Shown here: positions 10,716-23,000 of the stretch, one piece after another
How the letters are laid out: the number at the start of each line of letters is the position of its first letter
How positions within the stretch are numbered: the first letter of the stretch is position 1
NCBI GenBank assembly: GCA_032164245.1
Contig: JAVMKO010000020.1
Location: 12,366,706 to 12,430,705 of the forward strand
Source: Sternotherus odoratus
Lineage: Eukaryota; Chordata; Testudines; Kinosternidae
Length of the DNA stretch: 64,000 bases
Direction of reading: 5' to 3'
Position numbers and translations under genes: made by a program
The notes under the pieces: generated by a model
Database searches by the model: none
What the model was told of the DNA's origin: nothing
The model's input: the letters and a program-made list of their open reading frames with translations, nothing else

Positions 10716-11170
10716 TTCTGACACAATCCCACACAAACCAAGCCTGTTTCTCCTGGAACTTGGCCTGCCAGACAGGATTCCATCAGAAACTTGCTTGGCT
10801 TCCTGATGCCTCAGCTACCTGGCTCCTTGATAGACCATCTGGCACACTGAGGGGCACTCTGGCTCCTAGCTCCTCAGCTGCCTGACTGGTGTGCAGATGG
10901 GAAGCTGGAAGTTGGGGGAGACCCAGGTGCCAGGCTTGTGACTCCTTAGCAGGTAGTGCTCTTCGGGTTCATGGCTCTAGGACAGCTCCCCAGGTGCGCT
11001 ACAATGGAGCTGGGGCTTGTAAGTCTCCCAGGGTCTCCAGCTCAGGGGTAGCCGACAAGGCTGCTGGGGAGATCAGTAATTCCATTTCACAGAGAATTTT
11101 GGAATCTTTTTGTAAAATTTTGAATCTGAATGAAATCTGATTGTTTGAAATAGCAAAATCCTCTACAAAA
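10716..11170 (+). repeat. Unclassified interspersed repeat, copy A
   Basis: This ~455-bp stretch aligns by eye with the reverse complement of 16504-16990. Shared landmarks in order are 'aatccca', 'aaaccaagc', 'ggaactt', 'cctgccag(a/g)caggattcc', 'atcagaaa', 'ggcttcctga', 'cctggctcctt', 'agaccatctggca', 'tcctcagctgcctg', 'gatgggaagc' and a 3' 'aaaatcctct(a/g)caaaat'. I cannot assign it to a class. The 103- and 83-codon open frames inside it are not conserved between the copies. Confidence 0.7.
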
Positions 11171-11459
11171 TCTTGTCCATTCTCTCCCTCTCCTCCTTCT
11201 CCTCTTCTGCTGTGGTCCTGTGCAGCTCTTTCCTTGGCCAGAGACCCCAGCAGCGCAGACTCCGTCGTGGCAGGCCAGACTTTAAAGTTACAGATGGAGA
11301 TTTGTTGAGGTCCTCTGCAAACACTTCTTCCCAGATCTCTCGTGGGATTATTATCACAGAAGATACAAACATGCATCCACATCCTCTATATTGTATTTCT
11401 GCAGGGGGACTAAAGAGAATTTTTATGCAATTCCAGTATGGGTGAAAATTAAAGGTAGT
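11171..11459. other. No gene recognised
   Basis: Overlapping open frames exist on both strands (11163-11495 minus and 11173-11445 plus) with no domain or splice support. Both probably reflect the stop-poor composition of this stretch. Confidence 0.4.
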
Positions 11460-11790
11460 GGGATTAGGAAGGGTGGGGGAATTAGGGCTGTGCACCCCCT
11501 CCCCTTCCAGTAATTAATTATGACAATCACTGCTCCAGTTAAACAGCAGGTTTATTAGACCCTAGGCACACAGTCCAAAAGAGAGCTTGCACATACAGGC
11601 AAGGGTACCCTCTAGGCAGGTACAGACAAGGGTACCCTCTAGGCAGGGCCAGCGGTGGAGTCCAGCCGATGGTCTACATTTCCTTTATGCGTTGGGTGGG
11701 GAAATTTCTGCTCAACAAGGTAACAAAGGTTAAAATGGGTGATTTGTGGGGCACCATTCAAGTGTGATAAGGGTCATCTCACGTTGTATT
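11460..11790 (-). repeat. Possible solo LTR (minus strand)
   Basis: Read on the minus strand, the block ends with a polyadenylation-like AATAAA (plus-strand 'tttatt' at about 11551) followed by 'cctgctgtttaactgg', as in the R/U5 part of many sauropsid LTRs. It contains a tandem duplication of 27 bp. No gag, pol or env relic adjoins it and I could not fix TG..CA ends or a target-site duplication, so this is tentative. Confidence 0.35.
11595..11648. repeat. 27-bp tandem duplication
   Basis: Two units, 11595-11621 and 11622-11648, share the core AAGGGTACCCTCTAGGCAGG and differ at two positions. Each carries the palindrome GGGTACCC. Confidence 0.85.
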
Positions 11791-11929
11791 GGTCTCTACA
11801 TTTTGTGCTGCAGAAGTACATCATTTTCCCTGTGTCCTTTTACCCTGTTAGGAAAGGATACACTTGCATGGGACGAAGAGATGTGTAGAACAAGGAGGAT
11901 TTGGGAAAGAAGGAGAAGCTGATTCAAGT

Positions 11930-12540
11930 AATGAAGGTACAGCTTTAGCAATATAGCTATTGCAATATAGTGAAAATTTACAGAAATCAACTATACTGCT
12001 AGAAACACCCTTATACCAGTATAACTGCCTCCGTGTGATGGGGATTGCACCGATCTAGCTGTATCTGGTAAGAAAGAGATGTAACTATACCGATACCCAT
12101 GACAGATTAAAGAATTGAGAGGCCCTTTGCACTACTGCAGCTGGGCCTCCACCCCGCACACACATTCCCTGCCCGAAAGGATAGAAGGGCCAGGGGGAAG
12201 TCTACCCAAGCAGAGTTGGAGGGGAGGGGTTCAGAAGCCAGGGGGTAGTTGGGTCCTGTCCCCGGGGGGAGGGGGCGATGTCATGGGGTGAGGGCCGGGT
12301 CCTGTCTCTAGGGTGGGAGGCCCTGGGAGGAAAAATGGGTGGCAGAGTGAGCCTGCCCCACTCACCCCCAGTGGCTCCTGTTTCAATGGACTAGCTGGGG
12401 GCCATGCAGGTTTTCCCCACCCCGTTTTCTTTCCAGCCTTGGTGGTTTTGTGTATGTGGGTCTTTTTGTTCATTTTTCGGTGATCGGGGGCCCCCTCCCC
12501 TCAGATGGAGGCCTTGTGCAAGTACACTGAGTGCACATTG
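11930..12540. repeat. MITE-like fragment followed by GC-rich repeat-like sequence
   Basis: The section 11930-12110 contains 'cccttataccagtataactgcc' and 'taactataccgatac', typical of a sauropsid MITE body. From 12115 to 12500 the sequence becomes C/G-rich with poly-G/poly-C runs and no supported exon. Boundaries are approximate. Confidence 0.4.
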
Positions 12541-14080
12541 ATTAATCTGGTTCATGATAATAACTTGTGAATAGGTGCAAATTGCAATGAAGACTGTGGG
12601 ATAGATTATCTACTTACTTATACCAGGATAAATTAGAAGGAATTATACTGAAGTCCCCCCATAAGGAGGACCATCCTTTCCCCTAACATTATTTTCACAT
12701 TGCACACAATGTTGCTCTAAGGTAACGTGACCCATGTGTTTCACACACTCTGTCAGGACAGTGTGAGTTGGCAAGGAAAGCGTGAGATTTTTCAGATGTT
12801 TTATTCATGTGTCACTTGACTGTTCATTTGCTAAGGGTTTACAAATGCTTCATCAATTTTTAACAGGCCTGATACCTAGTTTAAAAAAAAAGGAGGGAGG
12901 GTGGGCAGAGTAGAACAACTATTTAAAAAAAAAGTGGAGAATGAGATGGGCATTAAATAATTCACACTTATTGCATATTCTAACCAAGTTAATTTTTAAA
13001 GGAAACAGCTATGCTTGCGACAATTAAATTAAGTTTATCCAGTTGTTTCCAAGGAGGGCAATAAAACCTATGTTTTCCCATGATGCATGTAATATGTTGA
13101 GGATATTAGAGATTGTTTACTGTTGAGAATGGGAATAGGTATAAAATTCTGTAAGAGAACAGAGGAAAAAGGATATAGTCTGACCTAGCAACATAAGGTG
13201 AAATTCAACCCTATGCAAAAGGCCAGCTCAATGCTATCTGCCAGTTATGTGTCAAGTACGGGCTCAAAAGAGTGGTGCATAGGCATTGCACTGGCTTTCT
13301 GAACAAGAGAAATGACTTTACTGTATACATCACTTTTTTTTTTTTGGCAGTGAAGACATAGCCCCAGTGGTAAAATGATTGTGTTCTCTCAGCACTAGCA
13401 CTTCCACCATTTGACACCATCACTGAAGCTACACCAGTAGCAGTGTTGAGACATCCTCATGGAAGCAGGAGCATTTCACACCAGTCCTGATCAATGCTTC
13501 TCAGAAGAAGAGCATTGATGGGATCTAAAGTGGCTTGTTAATCTTCCTTTGGCCAGAGTGAGACTAGCCATGATTCAGGGCCTTTCAGCCAATGGAGTTG
13601 GGAAGTTAAAGGAAGAGAGAGATCACAGAGGGAACTCTGACTAGACTGAAAAAAAACTGCAGATTTAAATCTTTTTTTATAGTAGCATCTTGGAGAATGT
13701 AGCATAGGGAACAATCTTGCTTTTCTAAGGACTTAATTACTACATATGGATTTTCCATCTCTAATGTCTATGATAGGAAACTCATGGAAATTTATTTTCA
13801 AACAGTTCAGAATTAGCACTATTAATGTACATTTTTTTTTTTAAAAAAAAGAAGCTATGGCATATGTGTCTCATTGATACAGCTAATGGGTAATTTGGTG
13901 CTTTTAACAGTGATGTATGTGTACTCCCTGGGATCACTGATTTAAATCCCAGTAAAATTGATTTACATGGTGAACCATCTGTATTAGATACACTGAGCTC
14001 CCCATTGATTCTGTGTGGATAAGACCGAAAAAACTAAGGTCTAGTCTGCTTTGGGCAAACATTAGTTCCCAATGCTCTTT
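12541..14080. other. No gene recognised
   Basis: AT-rich sequence with A- and T-runs (12880-12935, 13330-13345, 13831-13851). I see no exon or clear repeat. Confidence 0.45.
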
Positions 14081-14084
14081 TCCA

Positions 14085-14470
14085 AGACCAGGGTTTTAGG
14101 GTCAGAAGGGACTATTGTGATCAGCTAATTTGACCTCCTGTATAAAACAGACCACAGAACTTCCCCAAAACAATTCCTAGAGCATATATTTTAGAGAATC
14201 ATCCAATCTTGATTTAAAAACAGTGAGTGATGGAGAATCTACCACAAACCATGGTAAACTGTTCCTGTTATTACTTTCACTGTTAAAAATGTACACCTTA
14301 TTTCCAGTCTGAATTTATCTAGCTTCAAGTTCCAGCCATTTTATCATGTTATGCCTTTCTCTGCTAGATTGAAAAGCCTACTATTAAATATTTGTTCCGC
14401 GCATACATATTTATAGATTTATAATTAAGTCACCCCTCAATTTTCTCTTTGTTAACATTTTTATATGATC
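14085..14470 (-). mobile_element. CR1 LINE 3' end (minus strand)
   Basis: On the plus strand it reads 'gggtcagaagggactattgtgatcagctaatttgacctcctg', then 'cttgatttaaaaacagtgag', 'ggagaatctaccac', 'ctgttcctgttatta', 'ccagtctgaatttatc' and 'gtcacccctcaattttctct'. These follow the reverse complement of the CR1 3' region in order. No TSD was identified. Confidence 0.8.
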
Positions 14471-14639
14471 TCACGAATTTTTATAAGGTCTCACAAATTA
14501 TCAGGGACCTTAAACTAGAGGACACTGGGAAACCAAAAGCATAGTCCAAATACAGAAGACTGACTGTGGAAGCAATATGCTACGGGAGAGATTGCAGTAG
14601 AAAGTGTCTTTCTCACTGTTCCAATATGCCCACTGTCCT

Positions 14640-15300
14640 CTCACCCTAAGCCAGGGCCTGGGCTCGAGATGACTCCGCCTCCCTCACACCGAATGCCCTC
14701 CCTCTCGAACCCATTCCCGCCCCGTCCGAGCCCCGCCCCCTGGTGGCCCTGTGTGGGCTCTATCCGGCCTTTGTGCCTGGGGCTGTGGTGGCAGCGGGGC
14801 CCATGCTGAGCAGAGCTGACCCAGAGGTGCAAGGAGCAGAGCTCACTGCTTAGGCCATTTCCCACTACAGCCCCTACATTGCGCCCACCCTGCCCTCTTC
14901 CTATAAGGAACAGGGGAACAAACCATCCCCTGCTATCCCTCAGCAGCTCACAGAGCCTGCTCACACCTGCTTCCCCACCGCGCCAAGCCTAGCCCCATCC
15001 CTCCTGTTCAGGCTCTAGTAACAAGCCCACCCTGGCTTCCCTCGTCCCCAGCAGCATGGTGCCATCCCAGGCACTTTGGCAGAGCCCATCACCAGCCCGG
15101 GGAGGAGCTGGGCCTCTCCCAGCCTTAGGCAGCCTTAGGCAGCGATTTCCTATTTGCACGGCCAGATTCCACTGCTGGGAAAGAGAAGCCAAGAGACAGC
15201 AGCCCAGATCCTCAGAGATGCTTAGGTCCCTCACTCCCATGATGGCTAAACAGCGTTGGGGATCTGGGGCAGTATGGCCAAAAGATACCGCAAAAGTTTC
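14640..15300. other. GC-rich patch without a supported gene
   Basis: C-rich on the plus strand, with several CpGs. Open frames of 83-107 codons occur on both strands but lack splice sites or domains. A short tandem 'agccttaggc' duplication lies at 15120-15140. It may be a diverged GC-rich repeat. Confidence 0.35.
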
Positions 15301-16503
15301 CAGTGTAAATAGATATCCCCAGCACCTGCATCAGAAAGGGATTTACCTGCTCATTGAAATGTGCTGAGGTGCTATCAACACATCAGTGTAGTGTGTTCTC
15401 AAGGTTATTCTTGTAATCCACAGAGTCTTAAATGAAACTTCTAGGCAAAAGACTTTCAACTTTGATTTAATTATATGGATGTGTTTTATTGTACACAAAA
15501 ATAAAGAGTTTACAGTTTTACAATTATATCTATGAGACAAAATGTCATAATCTAGTACCTTTAATTTTAACCCATACTAGAGCTATGTGGAAATTCTGTT
15601 ATTATTCCTGCGTAACAACAGAGTATATGGTGTGTGTGTATGGTACATGCACGCATGTGAGTATCTTTAGTAATAACACAGAATATCATAATAATCTGAA
15701 TCATTAACACGGAATAAGTATTTATGGAGGACATTTTTAGATTTGTTTTAAAAAAATCACATCATGATGGTTTGCAAATGTTGACCTTCCTATTTCAAGT
15801 AGTAGTCCTGCCTGAAGTGTAGTGGACAGTACAGGTAGAAAATGCAGCTAAATACATATCCATAGGTGCTGCTTTGAATTCCTTCAGCTTATCTCAGAAT
15901 GCCTGTCATGTTTAGATCACCTACTCTGCAGTATATTACCAAGCAGAATTCAGCTTGAACTATAGATAATGGGCAGATAGTGTAATTTATTTGTCCTATT
16001 GGTAATTAATAATGAATTTATGGAATGACTTTTTATGTTAGCCTTCACTATTAAAGTTGTATGATATTAGAAGGGCCTGATTTCTTATTCCTGTCCAAAT
16101 GGCAATCCTCTGAATTCCCTTCTGTTCCCTTCCAACCTAACCCAAGGGATCACTTCCACAGCCCTGATGTACTTTTGCACCTTTCCGGGGTATGTTGATC
16201 AACATAACAGCCTGACAAGGCGAAGGAAATAAAAGCACTTATCACAGTGGATACTGTGTGTTGCACAATCTAAGTCATGTTAAGGCTTCCGAGATGTTTT
16301 TTGGTCCAAGGTAAATAACAGTCATTTACATTTGTATCGCAATCAGGCTCAAATACATTTTGCTTTTGTCCCTTGGATGATAAATCAATATGACAGCTGA
16401 CCTTTGTGAAATGAGTTAGAAGATCCTAGTCCTTGTGGGCAGATGTCCAGATCACAGAAGCCATCATTGAATTTGGTGTGAAACATGACAGCTATTTCAG
16501 GTA
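15301..16503. other. No gene recognised
   Basis: AT-rich sequence without recognisable exon, RNA gene or repeat. Confidence 0.45.
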
Positions 16504-16990
16504 ATGTATAGAGCTGAGTGGAGAACAGTAATTTTGCAGAGGATTTTACTTTTTCCAAATCAGATGTCCTTTGAAATGATAACCAAAAATTTGAATTACT
16601 GTTCTCCACCAAGCTCTAAAGCAGCCTGGAGGGCTGTCTCAGAGCTGGGAAACCTGGGAGCCTTTGAAGCCCTAGATCCACAGAAGTACAACCTGGTGGG
16701 CTGTGCTGGAGCCAGAAACCCTAACAGCCCTGCCTGGCAAGGAATCATTCGCCTGGAAGCTGGGGCTCCTACAGCTTCCAGTCTCCTGGCTTCCCATCAG
16801 CTCACCAGGCAGGCAGCTGAGGAGCTGGGAGCCTGGGTCCCCGCATCCTGCCAGATGGTCTGCCAAGGAGCCAGGCAGATGAGTTGTCAGGAAGCCACTC
16901 AGATTTCTGATGGAATCCTGCCTGGCAGGCAAAGTTCCATTGGAAGCATGCTTGGTTTCTGTTGGGATTTTGTCACATGTGGTATGAGCT
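16504..16990 (-). repeat. Unclassified interspersed repeat, copy B (minus strand)
   Basis: Its reverse complement aligns with copy A at 10716-11170 along nearly the whole length. In addition it has an internal inverted repeat: GTGGAGAACAGTAATT at about 16517-16532 is repeated in reverse complement at about 16594-16609, with the surrounding GAGCT also matched. The 168-codon open frame on the plus strand (16504-17010) runs through this repeat and is not a gene. Confidence 0.7.
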
Positions 16991-17334
16991 GTTGGTTTAT
17001 AGCAGTGTAGCTGATTTGATCCAGTGGATCTAATCACTTGAGTAAGTTAACCATGACTTGGCCCAATGTACTGGACAACTAGCTCCTACTTGTGTTTTTC
17101 ATATATCTAAGCCCCCTAAAAATTGTGTAATATTGTCTCCCTAATAAGACTAGATGATAATGAGGATGATGGATTTTTGAGATTCTCTTTTGTTGGCTGC
17201 CATCTGGGGTATAACATGGAAGCAGTTTAACAGTGAATTTAAAAATCCAAATCTTTGCAAATTGAATTAACAACTCCTGAGATATAATGGTCGTGTGTGT
17301 GCACATATATGCTCATACACAATATATCTAGTGT

Positions 17335-17530
17335 TTAGAGCTGGGAGTCAAGGCAGCTGAGTTCTATTTCTGGCTCTCTGACCTTGTCAAGTCTCTTCTC
17401 TTTTCTGTGCCTCACTTTACTGTAAATGTTTTAATTGTATTTCCCTGCCAAACAGGGATATTGTGAGGCTAAGTTAATTGTGTTTCTTTAGATTAAAGGT
17501 GCTCTATAACTGCAAAACATTATTATTCTG
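17335..17530 (+). repeat. MIR/CORE-type SINE
   Basis: The tRNA-like head is 'gagctgggagtcaaggcagctgagttctatttctggctct', then 'tgaccttgtcaagtctctt', 'ctgtgcctcactttact', and the tail 'ggtgctctataactgcaaaacattattatt'. Diverged but in the right order. Confidence 0.75.
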
Positions 17531-18072
17531 CTGAGTTTAGTGCCTAGTTCAAGTTTTTAAAAGTTGAGGGCAGTCATTCTACATTTATTTTAAGTGGGTG
17601 TGTGGGAGGGAGGGGGCATTTTATAGCAATTAACTTTCAACCTAAGAAGCAACACATTGTAAATAAGAGTCTCAAACTAATATTTTTGAATTTGAAACTT
17701 TTATTTGTTTAAAAAACTTTATAAATATAAGTAACTTCTCATGAAGCACTAATACTTCCTCTCCAAGAACAGGAAAATCAGGAGTAACAGGTAAGTATGG
17801 GAGAACCAGGAAGTATTTGTGCTTCCATGCTCTTAAAAAGGGGGAGAACCCATTTAAAAAACACACATACACTCAGAACATAAAAAGAAAAAGAAAAATC
17901 AGACACAATTCTGTTAAAGAAAAGAAAACCTCAGTCATCACAAAACCAAAACCTATTCACTGTGGGTAGGATTCTCTACTTACATCACTCTTATCCTAGT
18001 GCACTTTCAGTTTACATCAATGAGTGAGAGCAGAAAATCAGACCTTGTCATTCTTTTATATATACATACAGA
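17531..18072. other. No gene recognised
   Basis: A/T-rich, purine-rich near 17870-17930. No feature recognised. Confidence 0.4.
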
Positions 18073-19105
18073 GAAACAAGGTGAGTGAGGTAATATCTTT
18101 TATTGGGCCAGCTTTTGGTAGTGAGCAGGGCCCTGTAGGGGGGTGATGACTCACCCCTGAAGCACCTCCTGCTGGTCATCCAGGAATTAGCTCTTCCAGC
18201 CTCTGGAGTGCCCACTGCAAGCTTGTCTTGCTGACTGCTGGCCTCGTGTCCCTCCCAGACTCCAGTGCCCTCTTACCTGGGGTGCTGCCCCCTGGCAGTT
18301 CCCCTCAGATCTCTGGGTCTCCCCTCCCTGGGGAACCCCCACCCTCTAATCCCCACCTTACCTCAGTCTGGGCTACTGCCAGTCATCATCAAGCCCCTGC
18401 TTCCTGGGGCAGACTGCAGTTTAAGAGCCAGTCATCACAGGCAAGGGTTTTTGGGGTTTTTTTTGGACCAGCTGCCTTCCTCTACAACCCAGTACCTCTA
18501 TGGGCCTTGGACCAGGCCCTGCAGCCTGGGGAGTTGGCAGCCTGGAGATCTCCTGGCCTTTCCCCAGCCCTGCCTCGCTCTAGGTAACCTTAAGCGTCCC
18601 AGGCAGCTAGATCCATCTCCCGCCTCAGCCAGAGGGAGACCATTTGTTCCTGGCCTACTGCCCTCTTATAAGGGCCAGCCTGGGAATGGCTTGCCCCCAG
18701 CCACAGTCCTGTTTACCCACCCCACTACAGGCCAGATCTACCGTTTTTGCCGCCCGAAGCATGGGGGAAAAAAAAAGGGGGGGGGGAATTGTGGCACCCC
18801 AATATTGACCAGAATGCCACCCCTTAGAATGTGCCGCCTTAGGCACATGGGCACATACTTCCTTGGCTGGAGCCGGCCCTGGTAGTGAGAGACAAGCCTT
18901 CAAGTTTACACAGAGGGCTTCTTTAGGTCTGGGAAACTAACTCCCAATGTTATTGCTAAATGCAAGGTGGAATAATTGTATATAACAGTAACAGTCTGAG
19001 CTACTTTCCCAGACCTGAAGAAGCGCTCTGTGTAAACTCAAAAACTTGTCTCTCACTACCAGAAGCTGGCCCAATAAAGATATTTTCCTCCCCACCCTTT
19101 TCTCT
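18073..19105. repeat. Fold-back (palindromic) repeat, split by a hAT element
   Basis: The left arm (18080-18125 continued at 18890-18950) reads 'gaggtaatatcttttattgggccagctttt...gagagacaagc' to 'aggtctgggaa'. The right arm (about 19005-19095) is its diverged reverse complement, 'ttcccagacctgaagaagcg' to 'agctggcccaataaagatatt'. This organisation is common in turtle and crocodilian genomes. The 756-bp hAT element at 18126-18881 interrupts the left arm. The right arm contains CTGAAGA at 19015-19021, discussed under the hammerhead-like motif. Confidence 0.75.
18126..18881. mobile_element. hAT-type element nested in the fold-back repeat
   Basis: It is flanked by perfect 8-bp direct repeats GTAGTGAG at 18118-18125 and 18882-18889. 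It starts CAGGGCC and ends GGCCGGCCCTG-like (agccggccctg), matching hAT CAG..CTG termini. The body is GC-rich. It includes a G-run at 18778-18787. The 206-codon open frame (18265-18885) ends at the terminal repeat and has no transposase motif, so I do not call it a gene. It is non-autonomous or internally rearranged. Confidence 0.9.
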
Positions 19106-19138
19106 CTTTAATAACCTGGGCCCAACATCGCTATACTC

Positions 19139-19175
19139 ACACACACACATAATATATATATATATACACACACAA
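19139..19175. repeat. (CA)n/(TA)n microsatellite
   Basis: Short alternating CA and TA runs. Confidence 0.9.
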
Positions 19176-19369
19176 TATCCATATGATAAATTCTACAGGC
19201 ACATAATAACTATATATCACATCCCTTTTCAATTTATCATATGTTTTTCAAACCTCTCAGCAAAGGAATACAGTAGTAGTACCTACCCCCTTTTTAAACA
19301 AAAAAAAAAAATTCTCTACTCTCTAAGATATTCTTAAAACAGTTTAATGTAACTGTGATGTGGAGTAAC

Positions 19370-20060
19370 ACTTGCCAGGCTGGTATGGAGTGAATGTGGC
19401 TCAGAAGCAGTTAGGTAACCTAACTGAGGAAGTTAGTCTTGACAGACAGACTGATTGTGAATGGAGCCCAGCTGGACAGGAGCAGGCAGGGCTGGTATTG
19501 AGACTGGAAGTTTGCAGTAGAAGGATGTAGTCTCAGTGTTTGTAGTTTCTTTTTGAGCTTAAAGAGAGAAAAAAGAAGACATTTAGGGAGACAATAGATG
19601 CTCTGGGATCTTGGTTCTGAGGGAAGGGTTGATTAGGAAGGAGGGTGGATAAAGCCTGATAGAGTAGGAATCAGCCCAGGAAAATAGAATGGGATAGAGC
19701 AGATCTTAGCTGTTAAAGGCAGGGTTTCTGGGTTGGAACCCTGAGTAATACGGGGGTCTGGTATCCCCAACTAGCAAGTGGAAAATGGTATAGACTTTAA
19801 TTGAAGGGCTTCTGGGAAGAATACTCAGTAAACCAGTCCTGTGAACCTTTGATATTCTTGAAGGGAAAACTATAATGACCTGGCTGAAAGGTGGAGCTAC
19901 ACTGCATACAGAGAAAGAAAGATCACTGCAACTTCTGGAGTGTGGAAGAGCTCACAGTGTGAACAAGAGATGGAAGAAGGTGTCAAACTTGGGGGAACTA
20001 TTCCCTAGTCACAGAGAGGAGCCTCACTGGTGAGTAGAGAACCCTATTACAGTAACATAT
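19370..20060. other. Unclassified purine-rich stretch, possibly retroelement-derived
   Basis: Purine-rich plus strand with blocks such as 'ggagcccagctggacagg', 'gggttggaaccctgag' and 'ggtggagctacactgcat'. It resembles the leader-like parts of sauropsid retroelements, but I see no LTR ends, primer site or coding relic. Confidence is low. Confidence 0.25.
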
Positions 20061-23000
20061 TGGCATATACAGAGTGTATGATGGCATGGTGCAAGGTGTT
20101 TTGTTAGTTTTACTGGTATGCATTTGAAGAGATCTACATCTATGTGACTATGGGTATTGCCAGTAGTAAGTTATGTGACTATCTCAGATTTATGCCAATA
20201 AGGTTTTCACAACAAACCTTATAAAGCGCTTTCTCTCTGGCCTGATTTTTCAGAGTGCTGAATACATCCAATGCCTATTGACTACAACAGACTTGAGGCT
20301 ATTCAGACTTTCTCTTTTACTTTAGGGTGGTTGTTGGGGTTTTTTAAAATGCTAGATCTGTTTTGCTGACCCTCCAATGCCTTCTGAAGACACTTATCTA
20401 TCCTACATGCACTGAGTCTGATTTGATTTAGTCCCCGTGCTTTATAAATGTTTCTGAAACACATGGGTATAACAATCTATGACTCGGCACATTTCTGTCA
20501 CATAAAAATCAAATTTTCAGTGGCTCTGTTTACTCTTTATTGTGTTGAGATCAATAGATGAGAGAACCCTTAACCTAGCAGTGTGCCAGAGTGCCTGACA
20601 TGTATTCATAAGAACAGTCTATAAATTCAATGGAAATATTAGGTTGAAGGGGCATTCATGCTTTGAATAGCAAGTTTTCTTCAGCTTTTTCCACTTTGTT
20701 TTACACAAATTGGCCTTCTAAAAAGGCTTCAGGTCCTTCAAAGTCTGTGCTTAGTAACTGCGCACCAAGGCAAAGTAGAGATACTTAACTCCAAATATAA
20801 TTCCCCAGGCACTAAATTATATTTTATTTGCATTCCCCAGTTAATTTTGTTAACTTTCCATTTCAATTGTTAATTACATTCCTGATCTGGAAATTGTATA
20901 TATTACTTTAGGCAACTTCCAACATTGCCATATACTATTTTTTTTCATTGCACCTTTACTTCTCAATTAGATTTGTCATCTCGGACAAAGTGGGGCCACA
21001 TTATTCTCCAATATGGAATGGTAGAAATCTGAAATGATTCTGCTGACCTCAGTGGAAGCACTGTAGACTTCATACCAATGTCAGTAAGAGAATTTGGCCC
21101 ATCATGATAGAACTTTTGCAGAGAGATGTGTATAACACAACAGCATGTCACTATTTATCATTTTGAACGTTCTGATGGTTCTTTTGAAAAGAACCACAGA
21201 CAGCTAGTTTTTTGGTTGGTCCTGTAACTCAGTTGAGTTGTAGGATGTTTTATCTTGGCACTCAAAGAAACAAACATAACCTTCTAGGAGAGAATCTCTT
21301 TTAGGACAGAATATTGATTTAACATATAAAAACCATGAGCCAATCCTCACTGGTGTAGATCCACTAAAATATCTCTGCTTTTGATCCTGGCCATCCTAAG
21401 TTATGCCAGTAACTACTTATACAAGCCTGGAGTGTGGTAATGTTGGTGTTTATATCCTGGCTCTGGGTAGTTTATAGTCTAAATATGATGAAATCCATCC
21501 CTGTGGAAAGAATCAACATGAAGTCTGTGCACCACTTCAGTTTCACTTAAGTCCCACTTCTGAGTGCTAATGTGCCGCATAAGTCTTGCTTGTATTGACC
21601 ATTTGCATAGGAGTGAATGTCACCTCTGACACCTGACATAATGCTGCTCCACCTCCTTTTTTTTAGTGATATGTCAAAGCTTGGGGGAATATAGAGTTCA
21701 TAACTTGTTACATTTCTGCAAAAATAACACTTCACTTATTCAGGATGTGTCCCAAAGGCCCAGAGTTATGTTAGTCAGAAATGTCAATTGATGAATTATA
21801 TGTATGTGGGGGGAAGAGGGAGTGTTTCTTTTGGAGGGTCTCGTATATTTCTCTTCTGTGCAGTATATAGTACTGTTCCAGAGACATGAAATCAAAAATC
21901 TGCCTGCTGAATGTGGCTTTGTTTAGCAGTAGGTTTAATTTTTCTTGAAAATCTTGCCCTGGGCTATTTTGAAAAGTACATTGCTGTTGAGGTTTCAGAG
22001 CAATGCATTTATTTCACATGAATGCTGGCAAAATCCACGCCTGACTTATCCCCCTCTGTGCAATTCTAGCACTGGGTTTCAGGGAGGGCCAGATACATTT
22101 AAATGCATGTTGAGATGACACGACTGACTCCACCTATTAAAGATTCATTTGGCTTGCGAACATGTTTGGGTTTTGCAAATGATTACAAATGGCAAGGAGG
22201 CTGAGTGCTGGCATGAGAGATTGTACAGTGTGAGCCTGATGAGCTACCTGATAGGCGTGACAAAATGAAAGCAACCCTGGTTTCCACTTGCATGTTATTG
22301 CAAGGCTTCTGAAAAACTAGTCATTTGAAACAACACTGAAACTAGGCTGCGTTGTACTTGTAACTCTTAAGCATTAAATTAGGTATTATGTAGCGCAAAT
22401 ACCGTGCGGTGGCCCTATGCACAGGGATGAATTTCACCCTGTAGGGTTAGTGGGATTGGGGTGGGTAGCTGCAGAATGAAAAGGGGATTAATTATGGGAA
22501 AGCATTGTACATTTCTCCAGAGGTTTGGGCTGGTTCTCCAATCCTCCAAGTTACGCTTTATATCAGCTGTGCAGTGGAAAGTGAATTTGTCAGCTAGGAT
22601 TTCTGCGGGGCGGGGCTTCTCCGCTGCTGTAAAGCTGGCGCAATGGTGTAGTTGCCTCCCACTTTTGATGCCTACACAACCCCCGGTGTAATGGTTATGA
22701 GGAAATGAATGGAGCCAATCATTATAGCTTTGCTGTTGGAAAATCCTTACAGAGCTCTGTACACTGGCAGAAATAGAACACATGGCCTAATCCAAACATC
22801 TGCTGGTGTCCAAAATTCAGGGATTCCTAAGCAGATTCCTGTCTGTCACTGTCCACAATTTATACCACATGTAGTAAAGAAGCAGGGCCTTTTGTCTTTG
22901 TTAGAAACACAGACCTTGGTAATGAGTTTTGTATGCTTCCTGCCACTAATGCTTCTTTACTCCTAATGTGCAAAGTGTTATAAACCTTAGCCTCAAGGCA

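Noticed and set aside
16504..17010. 168-codon open frame on the plus strand
   Set aside because: It lies in the unclassified repeat (copy B, minus strand). The homologous stretch of copy A does not keep the frame and no domain is visible.
18265..18885. 206-codon open frame, longest in the window
   Set aside because: It is contained in the hAT element 18126-18881, runs across a G-run and the terminal inverted repeat, and shows no transposase motif.
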